The notes: generated by a model from the sequence alone, not told the origin. A stretch of DNA of 64,000 nt from Epiperipatus broadwayi (GCA_028023455.1 JAQFVV010006275.1:2115279-2179278), one strand, 5' to 3'. Counted from the stretch's first letter, positions 13,481 to 25,787 are shown. Made by a program: numbers and translations.

Positions 13481-15365
13481 ATATTTTAAGCTTATCTCAT
13501 ATACTTTTTATGTATATTTATTCTCACATTCATTAGAGATATTGCATATCAAAATTTTAATATTAAGTTTGTTATTATTGCATAATCGTAGTTATATGAT
13601 TTATGCATATTTAATTATTTTATGTGATATTATAAGATATATTTATAATATACATACCTTTAATGGATTTGGTAAGAAAATGTCCAAGTAAAAGGTGTTT
13701 AGAATATAAATTATTATGAATTCTCAGAATTTTATTCCAATATAATAAAAATGTATAACTGTGTACAGGATAAGAACATCTTTTCTATATTTAATGTGTG
13801 TGAATGGAATGTTTAGGAGTCAGTGCATAAATTGAGATAGCTTATAAAATTATTTAACATATGATATTGTTATGCAATCATAGTGCATTGCTTTGCATAT
13901 AATTGTTAGACCAAGTACATGCGATGTTGTACTTATGAATGTGTGTGTGAATTAACTTTTTGTTTATTATTCATAAATTCAGGCCTTGTCCATTTATTAA
14001 TTGATATGTTGCTTGGAGACAGATATCAATTTCAGAATTTTATGTGATTTTCCAATACCGGTGTATTTGTTAAACTCCGCTATAAGAAAGAGTGTGGCTT
14101 ACTTGCTTCGGCACTGCCAGATTAAGTTACCAGGTGTCCATTTATATATATTTCACCATTCATTTTGCCATTAGCTTTCTATTAGTAGTATGTATTTTTT
14201 TAAATGTGGAACATTGTAAGGCATGTCCATCTCTGCAATTGTTTTTGCTAGCTCTAATACAATTTAATTTTAAGTATGTTAGTTTAATTGTTATTATTGA
14301 ACTCATTTATTTTCTCACCTCTCATATGCTTTTATAGAATTAAATCTGTATAACTATTTTTGAATATTTAGTTATTTTTTCAATGTCATGAAATGTTTCC
14401 ATTCTGATTTTTAAGCATTGTTGGTATTGTAATTTTTAATATTTTAGTAGTCTGTGTATAGGCATATATATATATATCATTCTATTCTGTGTTTGTAATT
14501 GTTAGATAGATAGTATCAAATAAAAGGGCGAGAACTTAAATAATGTAGATGTCATTATTGTAATTTTATAGGAATTACTCAGAAGCGAATATATTTTATT
14601 TTATTATAAATTAAACAAATGTTTATTTTAATATAATTTGTCATATTACAGTTAATGCTTCTTGTAAATATCTTTTATTGTATTAAATATTTCTCTTAAA
14701 TAAATATTTTATTATTCATTTGTTTGTTTTTGTTGTCATCATCACATCCATTTATCCAGAAAATTTAATTTAATAAAGTTTTATTAAATATTATGGTATA
14801 TAAGAGTACATTTCAAAAGTCACATTAAATTTGCTTATTCAATTTATTTATCACTTGTTTACCACCTGCATTATTTTAAAATAAATATGTTGATTTATTC
14901 TTTATTACAAGTATGCTTAATGATGTAGTGGATAGCATAAAAGTATCCTCTCTGTCTGCTACATTATTTTATTTTTAACTACTTAGTAAAAATTCATATG
15001 TGAAGTTATTATAATAAGATATATTTATAGATTATATAAAGATGAATATTCATATGAGAATAATTTTAAAACATTTGAAGAGTATTTATGGTTATCTGAA
15101 TATTCAGATACTTAAGTATGTTATATTTGCACTTTTTCATTTATTTTAGAACATAATATAACAAAATCATAAAAAGATAAAATATATAATGTATAAAAAG
15201 TAAAATAGTTGTTGCATTCAATAGTGTTCAAGTATATGCACAAACCCTGAAATGTAAATAAAGTAAGAACTTAGTATGTAGATTTAAATTTAAGAACCTA
15301 GGATTTCAATAAGAATCTGAGATAACACTTTAATAAGAATCTGAGATTTCAGTGTTTGTATTTAT
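13481..15365. other. AT-rich DNA, nothing recognised
   Basis: No gene seen. There is a short TA run at about 14467-14477. A short direct duplication at about 15305-15350 repeats AATAAGAATCTGAGAT just left of the tRNA-like element. Confidence 0.5.
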
Positions 15366-15462
15366 ATGATGAGGACTCAATACTCTGTGGTGTGTAAAAT
15401 CCATAGTCATTATGCCACCAGCTAGTGTGACTGACCACTCCGCTATCCCGCTTGGGGATATT
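15366..15462 (-). repeat. tRNA-like sequence (possible SINE head or tRNA pseudogene)
   Basis: On the - strand, TAGCGGAGTGG (15445-15435) fits the pol III A box and GTATTGAGTCCTC (15383-15371) is a degenerate B box, at tRNA-like spacing. The acceptor and anticodon stems do not fold convincingly, so it is not called a functional tRNA. It differs from the main SINE family of this window. Confidence 0.4.
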
Positions 15463-15614
15463 ACAATATATATATCAATAAGTAATTGATCAACTTTTTG
15501 TCATGAAGTGAAGCTCTTCCTTTTTTATTGTGTATAATAAAACAAATTAAAAAATTAATGTCATTTCTATCAACTCTTTGTAAGTTATACAGTATATTAA
15601 TGAAGTTCACTTTT

Positions 15615-15717
15615 TCTCTCTCATGTGTCATAGTATCAGCTGGGAAGCAAACCCGCTAACCCGGGCCAATCGGTTGTAAAGCAGTTGTCGCTGACCTCTC
15701 GACCACCAATGCTTGAC
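15615..15717 (-). mobile_element. tRNA-derived SINE, copy 1 (old)
   Basis: A diverged member of the SINE family described at 25275. On the - strand the A box is in the GGTGGTCGAGAGGTCAGC block, and the B box region reads GGGTTTGCTTCCC. The tail points left. It is bounded by a 19-bp target duplication with one mismatch, at 15596-15614 and 15718-15736 (ATTAATGAAGTTYACTTTT), which proves insertion as a retroposon. Confidence 0.85.
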
Positions 15718-15736
15718 ATTAATGAAGTTTACTTTT

Positions 15737-18700
15737 AACTGAAGTTATTTATGTAATTTTCTCTTCATAAAAGTTTAATAACATTTACATACGAATATGA
15801 TGATTTTAATTTATATAACAAACAGACCTGTTGATTTATATAATTTTTAATAGGATATTGATTTTAACTAACCAGTAAATTAGGATTGTCAGGATGATAA
15901 TTCCTGCTACACAAAATAATATCTATCGTGTATATAACTTACATATTAACATAATATATTAAACAACATAAGAGTTTTTATCAGTAATTACTATGTTCTA
16001 ATTATACACAGGGTATTCCAGTGAAAAGGTAACTGATTCTGTCTCCATGTTCTCTTTAGTATTACCCCGAGATCACAACATATAGTTTAGCCCTTTACTA
16101 CAAACATTTTAAGCATCAATATATCTGGATCATGAATTATATGAAATGTGATGGCATGTTTCATACTTTTAGAATGTCTTCAATGCTTTTCCTGCCATGA
16201 CAATATCTCACAAATCATTCGAAAACATTTTTGTGACCATAGCTTTATTGCAATATATAGTTTGAACAATTTTAAAAGTTTAACTAACAGTTTTTCCCAA
16301 TTTAAAACAAAATTTAATGTTGTCATATTGCTCCCTTGGTTAAAAAATGAAAGATGTTACATTTCATGTCATAAGTTATCCAGATATGCAATCAGTTAAA
16401 AGTCAATATAACAAATGTAAACAAAATTTAAAGCAGTTAGACTTTGTTACAATAAAGATTCTTGTCTTTAAGCAATTAACAGCAACAACAACAACAAAAA
16501 AAAAAAGAATAAAATTTGAGATATCCATATAATATCTATTAATTTATTAAAGATATATCATGTAATAATAGCATAATAAAATGAAGATTAAGCAAATGTT
16601 TAAACGATTTGATGTAAAGGTCATATTTGAAAAGATTTTTTTAAGGCTTTTAAGAAGATTGTAAATCTCTTATAATAATAATAGGGAAATATTTATCATA
16701 ATTTCCAAGTGCCAATTTACATACGATCAAATAGTGATAGTTATAATATGAGATATAAGATGCAGAAATTGATAAAGGTATAGAAGAATCAGAACTTATC
16801 TGTAAATTGGGGGTGGTGGGTGGGTGACAAATATATATTGTGTGAAAATTAATTCTAGTAATCTTATATATGAGATTAAAAAACAAAAACTTGTAACACT
16901 GTAAATGTTTAATTGCAATGATTATGAGGAAAGTATTAATTAACAAAATAATACAAACAGAGAAGTCATAAAAGCAAAAAATTTCAATAAATTGCATAAA
17001 TACAATAATTTAGAGTAGAGACATAAAATATTAAAAAATGCAAGATGACATGGAAAAAACAGGACAATTATTGTACTTTGCAATGCATATACCAACATTG
17101 GATCAAAAGTTTAGTTACTTCCAGATAACTTATAACTGAAGCAATTAGACATATGCTTATTTTAAAAAGTTCTCATGACTATCATCATCTACTGCTTGAT
17201 TAACAGAAAAATAATTTTAATTTTAGCTATTGTTTGATGAAAATTTTGCTGTGATAGAAGATTCTGTGACAAATAATCATATTGTGAGATAGAACTTTTT
17301 ATATTTATGAATATAGAAACAATAGGAGGTAGAGTACTAATGTAATAAGAAAAGCTGGAAATATAGAAAAGGGATGAACATTTAATTTAGATATTTTTTA
17401 AGAATTGGAATAAATAGAATAGGGACCTAATCTAATATAGTGGCAATATTTTGGGTATTGGAAGTAGACTAGGGTTAAAATAGAATTTAAAATATATAAA
17501 TATGGTAAATAATGAAATATGATAATAGCAATAATTAAATTACAAGAACAGCAAGAAATCCCATTAGATATAAATAAGTATTGAAAATTAAAATTATCTT
17601 TTGAATAGTAATGCTTTGTGGACAATAAATGAGTCATGAAAACGATAAACTGGGTGCATGTTAAGTTAAATGTGTTTTAATGAAAATTGTTTTTATAATA
17701 ATAATAGGGCATATATATTGTGTTGGACTTCTGTGTGTGTGTCTATATATATATAAATGAAATGTTATCTGGGTACATCCATATATTATGTATATATATA
17801 TTACAAGTGGTAAGCCCTGTCATTATTATCAGTAGAATGTTTTCAAAAATCAGTTAACCATCATAGTAATCAGATAAAGGTAGATCACATAAGATATTAC
17901 TCAGGCTATTCAATCTTTGCTTGTTATTTCGGAAAATAGATGTCTGCCTTCTCTTTCATTAAGAATAAAACTTGCATTGATAATTAGTTTTTCCAAGTAA
18001 TCTCAGTTGATATATTAGACTGAATCTTTTTTACTTCTCTGTTGAAGCAATGGAAGTCATTAACTCAGTTGGAAATAAAAATTTCATTTAAAAGTTAACA
18101 CTTTTTATACAATATAGGAAACTGTAAGTTTCATCTTTATCACATCTTTCTATCTGCAAGATTGTTTGAAAGTTAATATCAGTTCCAACTAGCAGATAGC
18201 TATGAAAGAAATAATTTATGATGGTTGCCTAAACTGATATCTCAAATGAATGAAACAAAGAATGGAAATTGAAACAAAATTTATAACAATAGGTCTTGGG
18301 TTTTCATTTACTGAATGTAATTTTTGCCCACCTCATATAGCAAATATTTGCATCAACGTGACTCATTTGCTAGGCATTTCACATAAAAAAATTCATAAGA
18401 CAAAACACTTTTAGTGAAAACTCTAATCTGCCTTAATAAGTTGTTACTAATATCAGTTCTCGATTATTATTTTTAGCCATACTAAGGGTTTACTGAGAAT
18501 ATAGAAGTTTAAGGGTAATGTCACAAAAAAGTTAGAGTTATTGTTTTGATCCACATTCTTACAATATCCATAAAAACAATAACAACTTGTTTTTTTTTTT
18601 ACTTGATGACAATTTGAACATTATTTTTAATCTACAAAGAAAATTGTTTTTTTTTCTGTTAAATCCTGATTATTTCGGACTGTTTATAACTGATGTTTGA

Positions 18701-18789
18701 TGGGTAATTTCTTATATCATTGTTTATTAAGGGCAGAATAATATTATAAGAAACATTGCTCATACTTCCCAAGGTTATATATTATCTTG
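15737..18789. other. AT-rich DNA, nothing recognised
   Basis: No gene could be supported. Short open frames at 16148-16532 and 16650-16997 lack recognisable motifs. TA/TG microsatellite patches occur near 17730-17800. Confidence 0.5.
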
Positions 18790-19980
18790 CGGGCTTTAAA
18801 CCAACAGATGCTTTCATTAAAAAAGTAGAATCCCACTGTCTGTGACTCTGTAGAGGTGAGTGCAGATCATTTATCAGTCTGTGCACTCTTCAAAAGCCAA
18901 GAGACATGAATGGATTCACTCAATAAAAGCATTTACCATACAGAGAACTTACAATATAATCTTTAAACTTTATTCTGATTGCAGGACCTTCCAATGTCCA
19001 CTCCCCAAAGAACAAGTTCTTCCCACTGATAGACTGCCCCCCTCCAAGGTGCACTCCCATCTGGCTTCAAACCCAGATCTTATACATTTTTGCTCACATC
19101 GTACCTTCTGTGACTATGTTCAGTACAAAAATAACCTATTGGGAAGCTTTCAACCTATCTAACCCAAATACTCAGGGGCACACACTTACCTCCCCATCAA
19201 CATAAACAAACTGCCCAAATTAGCCCGTAGATTGAAATTGGCACCTAAACACACAGACTTCCTTCTCAAAATTAACCTAGGTAGCCTCTTCACCACTGTA
19301 TTTCTTAATTAAAGAGGCTTCGACATAGATCCCATCTGCTGTCTCTGTCTTTCCAGCCCAGAAGATATTGACCATATCCTTTGCCTTTGCCCAGTCTGGC
19401 AAGGTCTGAGACAAAACTTCCAGAAACACATTAAAAATAATGATCCAGATCTAACGTCACTTCAAGGGGTTATAAATAGAGGCATTTTCTTGAAATCAGG
19501 CTTGCCACATACATAAACTTTGCCATCTGGTTGACCAGATGCAAGGTGATTTTTCAAAAATTACCATCTGATGAAATTAATAACTGTTTCCTCAACAAAA
19601 TTAAAAATATTCAAGAAACAGATAAGAGAGAGGCAGATCCATACATGGCCATATTAACCTGGGAATTTACAACTGGCCTAAACAGTAACTGATCAACCAC
19701 CCCCTAAATAATTTACTTGAAAATTTATTAAGATTTAATAAAATCCAACCATAGCTCACTAAAACAGGGCTTACTAATAATGGGAATTCGTTATAGACTA
19801 GATGAATTATATATTTACCTTGTAACCTCTGACTAAGTTCTTCACTAACACTCATTTGTATTCTACTGACTTTTGGATCAATCCTTCTTTGTATACATCA
19901 TCCTGTAACCTCGCCTAGCTAATTTTTGTTGTTTCTTTGTATTCGTCTATAGGTCAAATAAAATTATCTTGAAAGAGAAC
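18790..19980 (+). mobile_element. 3' end of a decayed LINE (non-LTR retrotransposon)
   Basis: The region is less AT-rich than its surroundings. A broken + strand frame at 18860-19162 is followed by a reading with a C-terminal zinc-knuckle block at about 19330-19400. That block reads PICCLCLSSPEDIDHILCLC (C-x2-C-x8-H-x4-C), typical of the region after the reverse transcriptase in many LINEs. The end carries AATAAAATTATCTTGAAAGAG-like sequence near 19957-19978, resembling a LINE 3' end. Stops interrupt the reading, so it is dead. The clade is undetermined. Confidence 0.65.
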
Positions 19981-20014
19981 TATGTGAGATTTACGGATTA
20001 GTAGTCAAGTCTAC

Positions 20015-20677
20015 AGTTATTAAAATTATTATTTTAGCCATTATTCAGAACGTTTGATTAGAAAACTAGTCAACGATTTCCACTGTTTCCAAAATCTTTT
20101 TGTTCTCCTTATTAGCAATCAAGTCTACAGTTATTGAAATTTAAATTATACACTGTACAGGCTTACACTCACCTGCACATATATAATGTAATATATAAGG
20201 ATTCGAACTCCGACCATCACATGACCCTCAGCTCTCCATGCCATCTTCTATTGCTGACCCACCTGATCATACACATGTTGAAAAGATAAATAATCACCAA
20301 TATATAATATCTCCATACATATATACAAATCAGTGCTCAGATTTATATTAAGATAGCCAATCTTCACCCTTTAATGGACAGGCTTCAAACTACTCCAACG
20401 CACAACTCTTTGGCCATCCATTTCATTGAAAATCTGATGATGGAATGTTCAAAGCCCTGGTTTAGCATGAAATACGTATATTGGTGATTATCTTGTCAAC
20501 ATGTGTATAATCAGGTGGGTCAGCAATATGAGATGGCATGGAGAGCTGAGGATCGTGTGAAAGTCTGAGTTCGAATCCCTTAGTTATTAAAATTATTATT
20601 TTAGCCATTATTCAGAACGTTTGATTAAAAAACTAATCAACATTTCAACTGTTTCCAAAATCTTTTTGTTCTCCTTT
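20015..20677. repeat. Direct ~96-bp repeats flanking a foldback
   Basis: The segment at 20015-20110 (starting AGTTATTAAAATTATTATTT) recurs at 20582-20677 with few differences, 567 bp apart. The foldback at 20196-20580 lies between the copies. A shorter motif, CAAGTCTACAGTTATT, also occurs at about 20005-20020 and 20118-20133. This looks like a local duplication that accompanied or followed insertion. Confidence 0.75.
20196..20580. mobile_element. Foldback element with tRNA B-box-like termini
   Basis: Arms at about 20196-20312 and 20474-20580 are reverse complements (for example CACCTGATCATACACATGTTG against its mirror near 20495-20518). Each outer end carries a GAGTTCGAATCC-type sequence matching the pol III B box. 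Related arms occur at 25626-25787 and 62850-63210. The central ~160 bp is unique. Inference: two tRNA-derived units joined tail to tail, or a foldback transposon whose ends happen to resemble a B box. Confidence 0.6.
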
Positions 20678-21029
20678 TTAAGGACACTCTTATTTTGAAG
20701 GAAGTTTTAATCATCAATTAAGATTTTTTTGATGCATTGACTATTAGCTACTGTGACGATCTTGGAAATCATACTTAAAGTTAAAAACATGATTAATACA
20801 AATGTCTTTTTTAGTTCATTTAGTTGGCATTCTTAAGAGACGTCTGAACATGTATATTATTTATTTGCATATTTCTGGATTCATGTTAAGAATCAACGAA
20901 AAGATATTTTTAAAATATACATTTAAATAAGATAAATACATTTTATTTTTGGCTTGAAGAATAAAATATATCCAGTTATTTATACTGAAATTATTTTTCT
21001 CTCTTTTTGCAATTAAAGTAGTTTATGAA

Positions 21030-21109
21030 GTCTTGCATTGGTGGTCGAGAGGTCAGTTGCCCGGGTTGCGGGTTCGCGTCCCGGCTGATGCTATGACACT
21101 TAAAAAAAA
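21030..21109 (+). mobile_element. tRNA-derived SINE, copy 2 (internally deleted)
   Basis: The head reads CATTGGTGGTCGAGAGGTCAG and then passes directly into TTGCCCGGGTTGCGGGTTCG. About 25-30 nt corresponding to the anticodon-arm region is missing. It ends in CTATGACACTT and a poly-A run. A perfect 15-bp target duplication (AAAGTAGTTTATGAA) lies at 21015-21029 and 21110-21124. Confidence 0.92.
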
Positions 21110-22150
21110 AAAGTAGTTTATGAAATGCCATCTGCATAATCAGTAGTCTTATACTTTTTAAAATAATCAATCAGCCCGCTTTAAAATAATAAAAAAAGGA
21201 AATTTTAAATAGAGTATAATTTTTGTATAAAAAAGAATGATTATATTTTTAAAATTGATAAATGAATAACGTAATTTAAAAAGAATGAAATTAAAAAACC
21301 AGTACTTAGTCATTTTAAAATTTATTGTCTAAAACTAAAGAGGAATGAGATTTGTCTTTATATGATGAATGAATTCATATAAATAAATAATGATTTCCCA
21401 TGTTTCTGCAAAAAGCAAAACAAAGATTAACAGTTTTCATTTATAATTAATGGCCTTATTGCAGCTAATCGCAATCATTTTTTTATATGAATAGGATTTA
21501 AAAAATATAAGTGCAAATAGATCGCAAAGATTCTTTACCGGCTAATTGATCTTTTGGCAGGAGACTTCCTGGTATTCATATAGTTTGGTTCTATAGTGAG
21601 AAAGAGATATATGATTATTTTATTAAAATGACTATAGTTAACTTACAATTGAAGTTACATTGTTATATATTGTAACCGGACCCCCATACAACCGTTTTAT
21701 TACGTCAGTTGTAACAATTTTCTGATGAGCATGCTGTAGGAAGGAACAGTCAATTGACATTCCTAATGCAGATGTTAATGCCTCCTACAACAATATTTCC
21801 TGCTCATCAGAGGATGTAGTACCATAGAGACTGGAAACATCTAAATATTTCTATGTTTGGTTTCCCAAAAAGGACCATTAGAGTTCCGTCTCACTACAAC
21901 CTGACTGGCCTAGGTCTAGTTATGTCAGACGTAGCTCAGAAAGCACGAGATTCTCATGAACCAGTGCTATAACTGATGAGTGATGCAATAAAACAAAACA
22001 GAATTGGACAACTGGATAACCAATTTAATTTTTAGTAACAAAAAAAAAATTATTAAATAACAATTAATTTGCAATTTCTAACAAAGTTCATTTCTATCCA
22101 CATGATAACTCATTTTCATTTTACTTATGAAAGAGCTAGAAGCAGTTCTT
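21110..22150. other. Non-coding DNA with one less AT-rich hairpin
   Basis: No gene seen. A less AT-rich stretch at about 21665-21965 contains a hairpin whose arms near 21720-21745 and 21780-21815 share TCTGATGAGCA / TGCTCATCAGA and GTAGGA / TCCTAC. It may be a fragment of a mobile element but was not recognised. Confidence 0.45.
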
Positions 22151-22154
22151 TTTT

Positions 22155-22560
22155 TTTATCAATAGTTCATTTACAAGTTCATTTATGAGAAGACGTTTGG
22201 AAACAGTCTAATTCAACAATAGTTCATTTTTGAATTCCTTTATGAGAAGAAGCTTGGAAATATTCTAATTCAACAATAGTTCATTTTGAATTCATTTATG
22301 AGAAGACGTTTGGGAATATTCTAATTCAACAATAGTTCATTTTGAATTCATTTATGAGAAGACGTTTGGAAACAGTCTAATTCATCAATAGTTCATTTTT
22401 GAATCCCTTTATGAGAAGAAGCTTGGAAATATTCTAATTCAACAATAGTTCATTTTTGAATTCCTTTATGAGAAGAAGCTTGGAAATATTCTAATTCAAC
22501 ACTCATTTATGAGAAGAAGCTTGGAAATATTCTAATTCAACAATAGTTCATTTTGGCTTC
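22155..22560. repeat. Minisatellite A, 56-57-bp unit
   Basis: About seven copies of a unit containing CAACAATAGTTCATTTTGAA, TCATTTATGAGAAGA and GGAAATATTCTAATT. Starts of CAACAATAG occur near 22214, 22271, 22327, 22383 (variant) and 22440, giving periods of 56-57 bp. The last units are shortened. It abuts minisatellite B, with which it shares the TCATTTATGAGAAGA-type motif. Confidence 0.92.
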
Positions 22561-22830
22561 ATTTATGATAAGAACCTTAGAAGCAGTCAAGCATTTATGG
22601 TTTATACAATAATTCATTTTGATTTCATTTAAGAGAAGAACCTTAGAAGCAGTCAAGCATTTATGGTTTATACAATAATTCATTTTGAATTCATTTAAGG
22701 GAAGAACCTTAGAAGCAGTCAAGCATTTATGGTTTATACAATAATTCATTTTGAATTCATTTAAGAGAAGAACCTTAGAAGCAGTCAAGCATTTATGGTT
22801 TATACAATAATTCATTTTTTTATGAATTAT
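22560..22830. repeat. Minisatellite B, 66-bp unit
   Basis: Four copies of a unit with GAGAAGAACCTTAGAAGCAG and AAGCATTTATGGTTTATACA. The CATTTTGAATTC start recurs at 22681 and 22747, so the period is 66 bp. Because 66 is a multiple of three, a - strand frame stays open with a 22-residue repeat. I attribute that to the period and do not call it a gene. Confidence 0.92.
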
Positions 22831-22839
22831 TATTGATTG

Positions 22840-23215
22840 GTAAACATTTAAGCTCAGCAATTCTTGGTTTGTGGAGCATTTATCATTTGGTAATTGAAGC
22901 ATTTATAATTTAGTCAAATATAAAAGTATATTCATACACATAAACTCTGTTTGGCTTGTGGAGCATTTATCATTTAGTAATTGAAGCACTTCTAATTTAG
23001 TCAAATATAAAAGTATATTCATACACATAAACTCTGTTTGGCCTTTGGAGCATTTATCATTTAGTAATTGAAGCATTTCTAATTTAGTCAAATATAAAAG
23101 TATATTCATACACATAAACTCTGTTTGGCTTGTGGAGCATTTATCATTTAGTAATTGAAGCATTTCTAATTTAGTCAAATATAAAAGTATATTCATACAC
23201 ATAAGCTCTGTTACA
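22840..23215. repeat. Minisatellite C, 87-bp unit
   Basis: Roughly four copies of a unit carrying TATTCATACACATAAACTCT, GGAGCATTTATCATTTAG and TTGAAGCATTTCTAATTTAG. TTCATACAC recurs at 22931 and 23018, a period of 87 bp. This period is also a multiple of three, so a 29-residue periodic - strand frame stays open by construction. Confidence 0.92.
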
Positions 23216-23299
23216 TTACTCAGATGGAAGTAATATGCAATTAAGGCGTTTCTAATCCATATAGTAAATACGTTCAAATATTTTTATAAATAAATTTGC

Positions 23300-23640
23300 A
23301 TACAATTATTTCATAACTTCACTTTATAACGTATGATAAAGATGTTTTAATATTTTACAAAACAAATTCTATGTAATTATTTCATAACTTCACTTTATAA
23401 CATATGATAAAGATGTTTTAATATTTTATAAAACAAATTCTATGTAATTATTTCATAACTTCACTTTATAACATATGATAAAGATGTCTTAATATTTTAT
23501 TGAACAAAATGTATGCAACCGTTTCATAACTTCACTTTATAACATATGATAAAAATGTTTTAATATTTTATAAAAATAATTTTTATGTAGATATTTCATA
23601 ATGTCAATTTATAATTTATGATAAAGATGTCTAAACATTC
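23300..23640. repeat. Minisatellite D, 71-bp unit
   Basis: About 4.7 copies of a unit with TTTCATAACTTCACTTTATA and CATATGATAAAGATGTTTTA. TCATAACTT recurs at 23311, 23382 and 23453, a period of 71 bp. Later copies are more diverged. Confidence 0.92.
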
Positions 23641-25274
23641 TTATAACATAATTACCTTCCAGTTTTGCAGTCCAGTTTACTCAAAAAGAAGGCGGGTTAT
23701 TTCATTTATGGAAAGCCATGGCATAGCGTGGAGAGAGTGAAGCCGCTAATTTACCCCATTGTCATTAAAATTCCTCTAGCAAAGCTTTCTTTTTCCATTT
23801 TCACATTTTGTTAAAGCTATATTTTAATATGTCAAAAGAATTAAGTAATACACTTTTTTCTTTTTAAAAAAAAAATTTAATATGTTCTGCCTCTCTGTGT
23901 AAGATGAGAAAAAAAAAAGTTCTTTTCTTCCGACGACGTGCCTGATTTGAATACTGCCTCAGTTTAACCCAAGTATCTTTTTTTTTCTTTTTAATGATTG
24001 GATAATTAATTTCTTTTTTTTTTTTTGAGACAGATAAAAAAAAAAAAAAAGATGACATAACATTTTATTTAAATCCATCAATACTAAAAATTAAAAATAT
24101 GACTTTTTTTTAACAAATCACAGCTTTATTGCGTTCCCAATTAGACTGAATCACGCTAGACATTTTTGAATGAGGGGGATCTTTTGAATATTTATATGAG
24201 GAACAGTATATCTGTTTCAATATATATATTCTATGATTTAATTTCAGCAAGATGGATTTAACATAAAACTTCATTAAGTTTAAATAGAAGTCATTAATTT
24301 TAATAGCATAATAAAAAAATTTGGTTTATTACAAGATATGAAGAAAAATAATGCCTTCTCCCAGAAACAAGCTAATTAAGCAGAAAGTGTTTGTGAGAAT
24401 CTGCTTGCTGACATTTAATGTTCATTGATTAATTTATGCTTACTTTTATATAGAAATAATCAATATATAAATTAAAAATAGAATATCAATAACAGGAACA
24501 AATAAATGTTTTTGTACATATCAATATATAGAAGGTCAGACCATATATGAACACCTATATATGTTTAGTGGCTGATTTCAGTAATTAAAATAATGACTAT
24601 ACTCAAGAATATACTATTAACAAATAGCATTATACTGTTGTACTTTTTTCTTGGTATGGACAAAATAATTTCCTACAAAGTAAATTAACAAAAAAAATGA
24701 GTTTCTGATCAAACATGTTTATCATATCACACTAGCTGAGACAAGTAATCTATAGTTTCAAGATATTAAAATAGAAAAGTATATTAATTTCACTGGAAAT
24801 TTTGTTAAAAATAATTGCATTTTTTTAGATTTAATGATATTAACTGTTTATACTTCTTCTATACTGAATATAGTAAACATAATAAGTGTGCTTATATGCA
24901 ACTATAGAGAAGCTTGTTGTTTCTATGAATTAAATACGGCATAACACTTTCTTTTCGAGAGGACTTATGGCGTTCTCATATTCGTAGCAAGATGAAGTAG
25001 AATAATAATGCAGAGATGAGTGTAATTGTATATATTTGACATATTTAAATTCAATGTTACTTATTTAAATTAGAGCATCCATTTTTTGGAGAAAATGAAA
25101 AATGAGTCTCTACAGATGTTAGCATTTGTGTTATTGGCTATAGCAAGTCTGCCTGATTTTTCTCTTTGAATCATTTCTTTTGATGTATTGAATGGTAGCA
25201 GAAGAGGCGATAAATTGATGTTCTGTCACCTTTTGGTGCTCAAGGAATATAGAACTATGTTCTGGCTTGTCTGA
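23641..25274. other. AT-rich DNA, nothing recognised
   Basis: No gene seen. Long T/A runs occur at 23850-24055. A small GC-richer patch near 23660-23760 was not recognised. Confidence 0.5.
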
Positions 25275-25388
25275 GATTCTTTTTTTTTTTAAGTGTCATA
25301 GCATCGGCCGGGACGCGAACCCGCAACCCGGGCAACTACCAGCAAAATGCAAGGCAGTCGCGCTGACCTCTCGACCACCAATGCAAGA
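25275..25388 (-). mobile_element. tRNA-derived SINE, copy 3 (best preserved)
   Basis: On the - strand the element has a tRNA-like head. The 7-bp acceptor stem is GCATTGG / CCGATGC, the A box is TGGTCGAGAGG, an extended anticodon-like hairpin follows (ACTGCC / GGTAGT), and the B box is GGTTCGCGTCC. After the head come TATGACACTT and a poly-A tail (poly-T on the + strand at about 25279-25290). The head resembles a class II (Ser/Leu-like) tRNA but lacks a proper variable arm. A 9-bp target duplication, CTTGTCTGA, lies at 25266-25274 and 25389-25397. With no ORF, it would depend on LINE enzymes for movement. Confidence 0.9.
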
Positions 25389-25625
25389 CTTGTCTGAATT
25401 TTTTTATATAAATATTGGTGCCAGAAAAGGTGCACTTATGTTTATTTTTTAGATTTATATATCTCTTTGTGGATATTTGTAGCTGAATTTTTTTTTTTTC
25501 AGATTGTTTTTAGAGTGAAGATAGAAAGAGTTCTTTTAGTTTTAAAATAAATTTTTATTGGTAATAGTGAAGTACATGATTTATAGTTGAATACAAGTAT
25601 AATGTATATACTGAACTTTAGATGT

Positions 25626-25787
25626 AATTAGAGAGGATTTGAACACAGACTTTCAAGCTCCAGGAAATGATCTGGAACAACTGATGAGTGCTGGTTCAGC
25701 ATGTGAGTTATGAGTATTGGTTATATAAGATGGAGTGCATAGCTGAAGGGAGCTTGAAAGTCAGTGTTCAAATCTCCTCTAATGATT
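25626..25787. mobile_element. Foldback element, short member of the B-box-end family
   Basis: Outer arms of about 36 nt at 25626-25661 and 25750-25787 are reverse complements (GATTTGAACACAGACTTTCA against its mirror), with TTCAAATCTCC-type B-box resemblance. The interior (GTGCTGGTTCAGCA, GATGGAGTGCATAGCTGAAG) matches one arm of the larger foldback at 62850-63210. Confidence 0.7.

Noticed and set aside
14092..14337. 81-codon hydrophobic frame considered as a possible DIPK1 signal-anchor exon
   Set aside because: Lacks the basic-TM-Cys arrangement and a suitable donor site in phase; the N-terminal exon remains unlocated.
22537..23277. Two adjacent open frames encoding 22- and 29-residue perfect repeats
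   Set aside because: They are explained by minisatellite periods of 66 and 87 bp, both multiples of three; no start context, promoter or homology seen.
22155..23640. CRISPR-like regular repeats
   Set aside because: Units are contiguous tandem repeats without unique spacers, in eukaryotic DNA.
25303..25384. Functional tRNA gene
   Set aside because: Acceptor stem and boxes are good, but the T stem has a G-G mismatch, the anticodon arm is expanded and variable, there is no variable arm, and TSDs plus poly-A show that it is a SINE.
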